A DNA stretch of 8,197 bases from positions 1-8,197 of the forward strand of contig JAPLYJ010000037.1 of assembly GCA_026395655.1 (NCBI GenBank). The letters run 5' to 3'. Position 1 is the stretch's first letter; each line of letters begins with the position of its first letter. The stretch comes from Candidatus Parcubacteria bacterium. GTDB lineage: Bacteria; Patescibacteriota; Minisyncoccia; UBA6257; JAPLYJ01. Of this stretch, positions 6,039-8,197 are shown piece by piece. A program made the position numbers and the translations under genes. Under the pieces are notes generated by a model. The model searched no databases, was not told the origin of the DNA, and was given only the letters and a program-made list of their open reading frames with translations.

Positions 6039-6084
6039 ATTTAACCAGTGCGTCTGGTGTCTTTTTATATGATGTGATGCGCGT
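6039..6084 (+). repeat. Intergenic direct repeat R3 (core 6055-6078)
   Basis: ATTTAACCAGT (6039-6049) matches R2 exactly and the 24-bp core matches R1 exactly. Flanking arms GTGCG (6048-6052) and CGCGT (6080-6084) can form three Watson-Crick pairs and two wobbles around the core. The AbiE-like promoter begins four bases later. It marks the boundary between ATPase 2 and the toxin-antitoxin-like operon. Confidence 0.87.
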
Positions 6085-6087
6085 ATC

Positions 6088-6116
6088 TTGACATTTGTTT
6101 TCGTTTCTACTATCAT
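6088..6116 (+). promoter_or_regulatory. Strong sigma-70 promoter of the AbiE-like operon
   Basis: TTGACA (6088-6093, perfect) and TATCAT (6111-6116, five of six) are separated by 17 bases. The predicted start is near 6123, giving a leader of about 37 bases. No good Shine-Dalgarno precedes ATG 6160; the region holds ACGAAACGAAAAT. Confidence 0.75.
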
Positions 6117-6158
6117 AGAAATGAGGCTATTAAATCATGTTTAAAAACGAAACGAAAA
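6096..6158 (+). promoter_or_regulatory. Paired inverted repeats around the AbiE-like promoter (candidate autoregulation sites)
   Basis: Two nested inverted repeats are visible. TTTTCGTTTC (6098-6107, in the promoter spacer) is perfectly matched by GAAACGAAAA (6149-6158, directly before the start codon). TTTCTA (6104-6109) and TAGAAA (6116-6121) flank and overlap the -10 element. AbiEi antitoxins are known to repress their own operon by binding inverted repeats at the promoter, and the first gene here has an N-terminal DNA-binding domain, so it is the likely ligand. Confidence 0.6.
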
Positions 6159-6159
6159 T

Positions 6160-6768
6160 ATGTTAAAAAAAGAGATTATCTGGCGGGAAATTCTTATTCA
6201 AGCCAGAACAAACAAAAAGAGAATATTCACTCAAAAGGAATTAGCTCAAAAATTCGGCTTTTCTTTAAGCACGGTTTTTAATGCTTTAAAAATACCAAGA
6301 GAAAATGGCAGTATTAAAGTTAACAGTCGATTTTTTACTTTGGAAAATTACAAAAAATTATTATATCTTTGGGCTAATGAACGTTCTTTAAAAAGAGAGA
6401 TAGTTTATTCTGCCAGATTAGATTCTGATATATTGGATTTAGAGAAAGAGATGCCTAGTAATGTTATTTTTGGCTTATACAGTGCTTACAAATTTATTTA
6501 TAAAGATGCACCCGCAGATTACGATCATCTGTATGTTTATTCTGATGCTAAGGATTTGAAAGAATTGCAAAAAAGATTATTAACAAGTTCTGTTTTATCA
6601 AAAACACCTCGTTTAGCATCGAATTTTTTTATTTTGGAATCTGATTTATGGCTAAAGGGCTATTCAGAATCTATGCCGTTAGAGCAGATTTTTGTTGATA
6701 TTTGGAATAGCCAAGAATGGTATGCTAAAGATTTTTTAAAAGCTCTAGAAGAAAAGTTAAATCTTTAA
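6160..6768 (+). CDS. AbiEi-like winged-helix antitoxin/repressor
   Basis: This 202-residue protein has an N-terminal helix-turn-helix (FTQKELAQKFGFSLSTVFNAL, about 23-43) followed by a wing-like NGSIKVNSRFFTL (49-61), then a mixed alpha/beta domain (about 75-200) resembling the AbiEi C-terminal domain (VIFGLYSAYKFI 102-113, LYVYSDAKDL 124-133, then LWLKGY...LEQIFVDIWN). It is the first gene of a two-gene operon, with four bases to the next start, upstream of a nucleotidyltransferase. This is the AbiEi-AbiEii order, in which the first protein represses the operon and neutralises the toxin. It lies in the cytoplasm; no membrane segment is seen. A strong promoter with inverted repeats precedes it. 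The family call rests on fold-like features and gene order, so a related transcriptional regulator is possible. Confidence 0.72.
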   Translation: MLKKEIIWREILIQARTNKKRIFTQKELAQKFGFSLSTVFNALKIPRENGSIKVNSRFFTLENYKKLLYLWANERSLKREIVYSARLDSDILDLEKEMPSNVIFGLYSAYKFIYKDAPADYDHLYVYSDAKDLKELQKRLLTSSVLSKTPRLASNFFILESDLWLKGYSESMPLEQIFVDIWNSQEWYAKDFLKALEEKLNL

Positions 6769-6772
6769 ATTT

Positions 6773-7384
6773 ATGATTAAACAATTTTGGCACAATCTAG
6801 TTACTGAAAAAAGTTTTGAAACATTAAAAATTTTTAAACATGATTTTGATTTTGTTTTGATTGGTGGTTGGGCAGTTTATCTTTATACCAAAAGCCTGAA
6901 ATCCAAAGATATAGACATAATTATTGATTTGGACACTTTGGGTAAGCTTAAACAAAAATTTGATCTTATTAAAGATGAACATTTAAAAAAATACGAAATT
7001 GAAAAAGATGATATAGATGTAGATATCTATACGCCTTATTGGTCACAATTAGGATTGCCGATAGAAAAAATAATAAGTAATACCACTTCTTTAGAGGGTT
7101 TTAAAGTTCCAATAAAAGAAGTTTTATTGATTCTTAAGCTTTTTGTTTATAATCAGAGAAAAGAATCTTTAAAAGGCAGGAAAGATTCAATAGATATCAT
7201 TAGTTTGTTATATTTTGACAATTTTAATGCTGAAAAATTTAAAAGTCTTTTGGCGGAAAATGGGTTATCTTTTTTAACTTCAGAATTACACGAGATCTTA
7301 CATTCTCATAACGGGGTAGAGGATTTAAGTATTAATCAAAAGCAATACAGCGATTTTAAAAAACGACTTTTAGTTGTTATTTGA
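6773..7384 (+). CDS. AbiEii-like nucleotidyltransferase (putative toxin)
   Basis: This 203-residue protein has the polymerase-beta nucleotidyltransferase signature: LIGGWAVYLY (29-38) with the GG loop, SKDIDIII (44-51) with metal-binding D46 and D48, and a third acidic residue in DIDVDIY (D84). The C-terminal part has KLFVYNQRKESLKGRKDSIDI, matching the lysine/aspartate block found in AbiEii-type and other toxin NTases. AbiEii toxins transfer nucleotides, in characterised members to tRNA ends or other acceptors, causing reversible growth arrest that can abort phage infection. It is shorter than typical AbiEii proteins (about 250-300 residues), so it may belong to a sister NTase family (minimal NTases or DUF6036-like). 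It starts four bases after the upstream stop and is probably translationally coupled. It ends at TGA. Confidence 0.78.
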   Translation: MIKQFWHNLVTEKSFETLKIFKHDFDFVLIGGWAVYLYTKSLKSKDIDIIIDLDTLGKLKQKFDLIKDEHLKKYEIEKDDIDVDIYTPYWSQLGLPIEKIISNTTSLEGFKVPIKEVLLILKLFVYNQRKESLKGRKDSIDIISLLYFDNFNAEKFKSLLAENGLSFLTSELHEILHSHNGVEDLSINQKQYSDFKKRLLVVI

Positions 7385-7396
7385 TACGCATCAAAT
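7379..7396 (+). terminator. Hairpin overlapping the AbiEii-like stop codon
   Basis: ATTTGAT (7379-7385) and ATCAAAT (7390-7396) form a perfect 7-bp stem with loop ACGC, overlapping stop codon TGA 7382-7384. It has low GC and no T-run follows, so it would be a weak terminator. It could also protect the 3' end of the mRNA. Confidence 0.35.
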
Positions 7397-7457
7397 TATT
7401 TAATAAAGACATTGTAAATATTCTTTCTATTACCTATTTAGGCATCGTAAGAGAAGC

Positions 7458-7493
7458 TTTTTTGTATACAAATTTTTTTGTATTGTGTATAAT
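7458..7493 (+). promoter_or_regulatory. pilM promoter with palindrome and direct repeats
   Basis: A perfect TATAAT (7488-7493) lies six bases before the start codon; the best -35 is TATACA (7465-7470) at 17 bases, four of six matches. That -35 lies inside a perfect palindrome TTTGTATACAAA (7461-7472), and TTTTTTGTAT occurs twice (7458-7467 and 7474-7483). The predicted transcript start coincides with the A of ATG 7500, implying a leaderless mRNA. Confidence 0.6.
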
Positions 7494-7499
7494 TTAGAT

Positions 7500-8197
7500 A
7501 TGGCATTTAATTGGTTAAAAATAAAAAAAGTCCTCATTCCCCAAATGGAAGTAGTGGGTTTGAGTATCTCAGAGGATGGCATTCGTTTGGTGTCTTTTAA
7601 ACCTAACAGCTATATTATTAAATCTTTTCAAGGAGTGAGTTTTGTTCCAGGCGTAATTGAGAAAGGTATTTTAAAAAAACCAGAAGTGTTGCAGGCTGCC
7701 ATAGCTAGCATTAAGAATAAAGTTTGGAAAAAGAAAGAAGAAAGATTCGTTGTTTTGTCTCTACCATCTCAGAATTTCTATACTAATATTGTTTCCATGC
7801 CTGATTTGCCTGCTTCTGAATTTGAAAATTCTATTAAATTGAATACTCAGATGAATTCTCCTTTGCCCATAGAACAATCGTATTTTGATTGGCAGATTAT
7901 TAATACTAACTTAGGAAATAACCCTGACCCTAACTTAAAACAAGTCTTTGTAGCTTTGTCTGATAAATCGTGTATAGACCCGTATTTAGCAGCTATTGAA
8001 AATGAAGGTATTAAAACCATGGCTACAGAATTAGAACCTTTTTCAACAGCTAGACTCATGTCTGGCTTGGGTTGTAGGGGTCCATATCTATATATCAATT
8101 TAAAAAGAGATGGTCTGTATTTATATATTTTTAATAATGATATTCCTGTTTTTTCTGATTATGATTCTTGGGCTGAAGTATCAGGATCAAATGATGG
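7500..8197 (+). CDS. pilM: PilM-like type IV pilus assembly ATPase (3' end off window)
   Basis: The frame is open from ATG 7500 to the window end, 232 codons so far of a family usually about 350 residues. PilM is an actin-like cytoplasmic protein that links PilN and the inner-membrane platform in type IV pilus machines. Seen: VVGLSISEDGIRLVSF (18-33) at the position of the actin-fold phosphate-1 motif, FVVLSLPSQNFYTNIVSMPDL, and the PilM-typical segment SEFENSIKLNTQMNSPLPIEQSYFDWQII. The phosphate-1 motif, usually LDIG, reads LSIS, lacking the aspartate and glycine, so nucleotide binding may be altered. A leader-containing alternative start is ATG 7545, but it would leave little before the first beta strand. 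The gene probably heads a pilMNO-type operon beyond the edge. Confidence 0.82.
   Translation, partial: MAFNWLKIKKVLIPQMEVVGLSISEDGIRLVSFKPNSYIIKSFQGVSFVPGVIEKGILKKPEVLQAAIASIKNKVWKKKEERFVVLSLPSQNFYTNIVSMPDLPASEFENSIKLNTQMNSPLPIEQSYFDWQIINTNLGNNPDPNLKQVFVALSDKSCIDPYLAAIENEGIKTMATELEPFSTARLMSGLGCRGPYLYINLKRDGLYLYIFNNDIPVFSDYDSWAEVSGSND

Noticed and set aside
2997..6084. CRISPR array
   Set aside because: The repeats are about 1.5 kb apart with genes between them; there are no regular short spacers and no cas genes.
7847..8098. Minus-strand open frame of 83 codons
   Set aside because: It is antisense to the PilM-like gene, whose frame runs open to the window edge with family-specific motifs.

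Overview
The window is an AT-rich bacterial segment. Two conserved housekeeping genes, rpoC at the left edge and a pilM-like gene at the right edge, enclose about 4.6 kb of accessory genes. All genes read on the + strand with the standard code (stops TAA, TAG and TGA; no in-frame TGA in any gene). The low GC, the rpoC-to-pilM arrangement, small DUF4143 ATPases and an AbiE-like toxin-antitoxin pair suggest Patescibacteria/CPR or a similar lineage. This is inference; no rRNA is present to settle it.

Positions 1-2837 hold most of rpoC (its 5' end lies off the left edge). The reading frame is broken at about 1502: relative to the family, about 13 residues just before the bridge helix are missing and the frame shifts, so beta' is encoded in two pieces. 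The second piece carries a trigger loop in which the usual catalytic histidine is read as glutamine. A strong intrinsic terminator (2849-2877) ends the gene.

Positions 2878-7384 hold the accessory island: an AAA_14/DUF4143 ATPase (3136-4425), a second, diverged one (4843-5997), and a two-gene operon resembling AbiEi/AbiEii (6160-7384). A short direct repeat (core GTGTCTTTTTATATGATG) lies in the gap before each of these three units, so the region looks like an array of cassettes separated by repeats. A second hairpin repeat occurs twice with compensatory arm changes. Each unit also has its own candidate promoter overlapped or closely followed by an inverted repeat: a 13-bp repeat at the predicted transcript start of ATPase 1; a duplicated 42-nt promoter/operator/start-codon module before ATPase 2; and two inverted repeats at the AbiE-like promoter.

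Positions 7385-8197 hold a short gap with a consensus TATAAT six bases before the start codon of a PilM-like gene, which runs off the right edge and may be translated from a leaderless mRNA.

The most interesting reading is a modular, repeat-delimited insertion between rpoC and pilM, with each module separately controlled. The rpoC break is either a sequence or assembly defect or a real lesion with possible +1 slippage.
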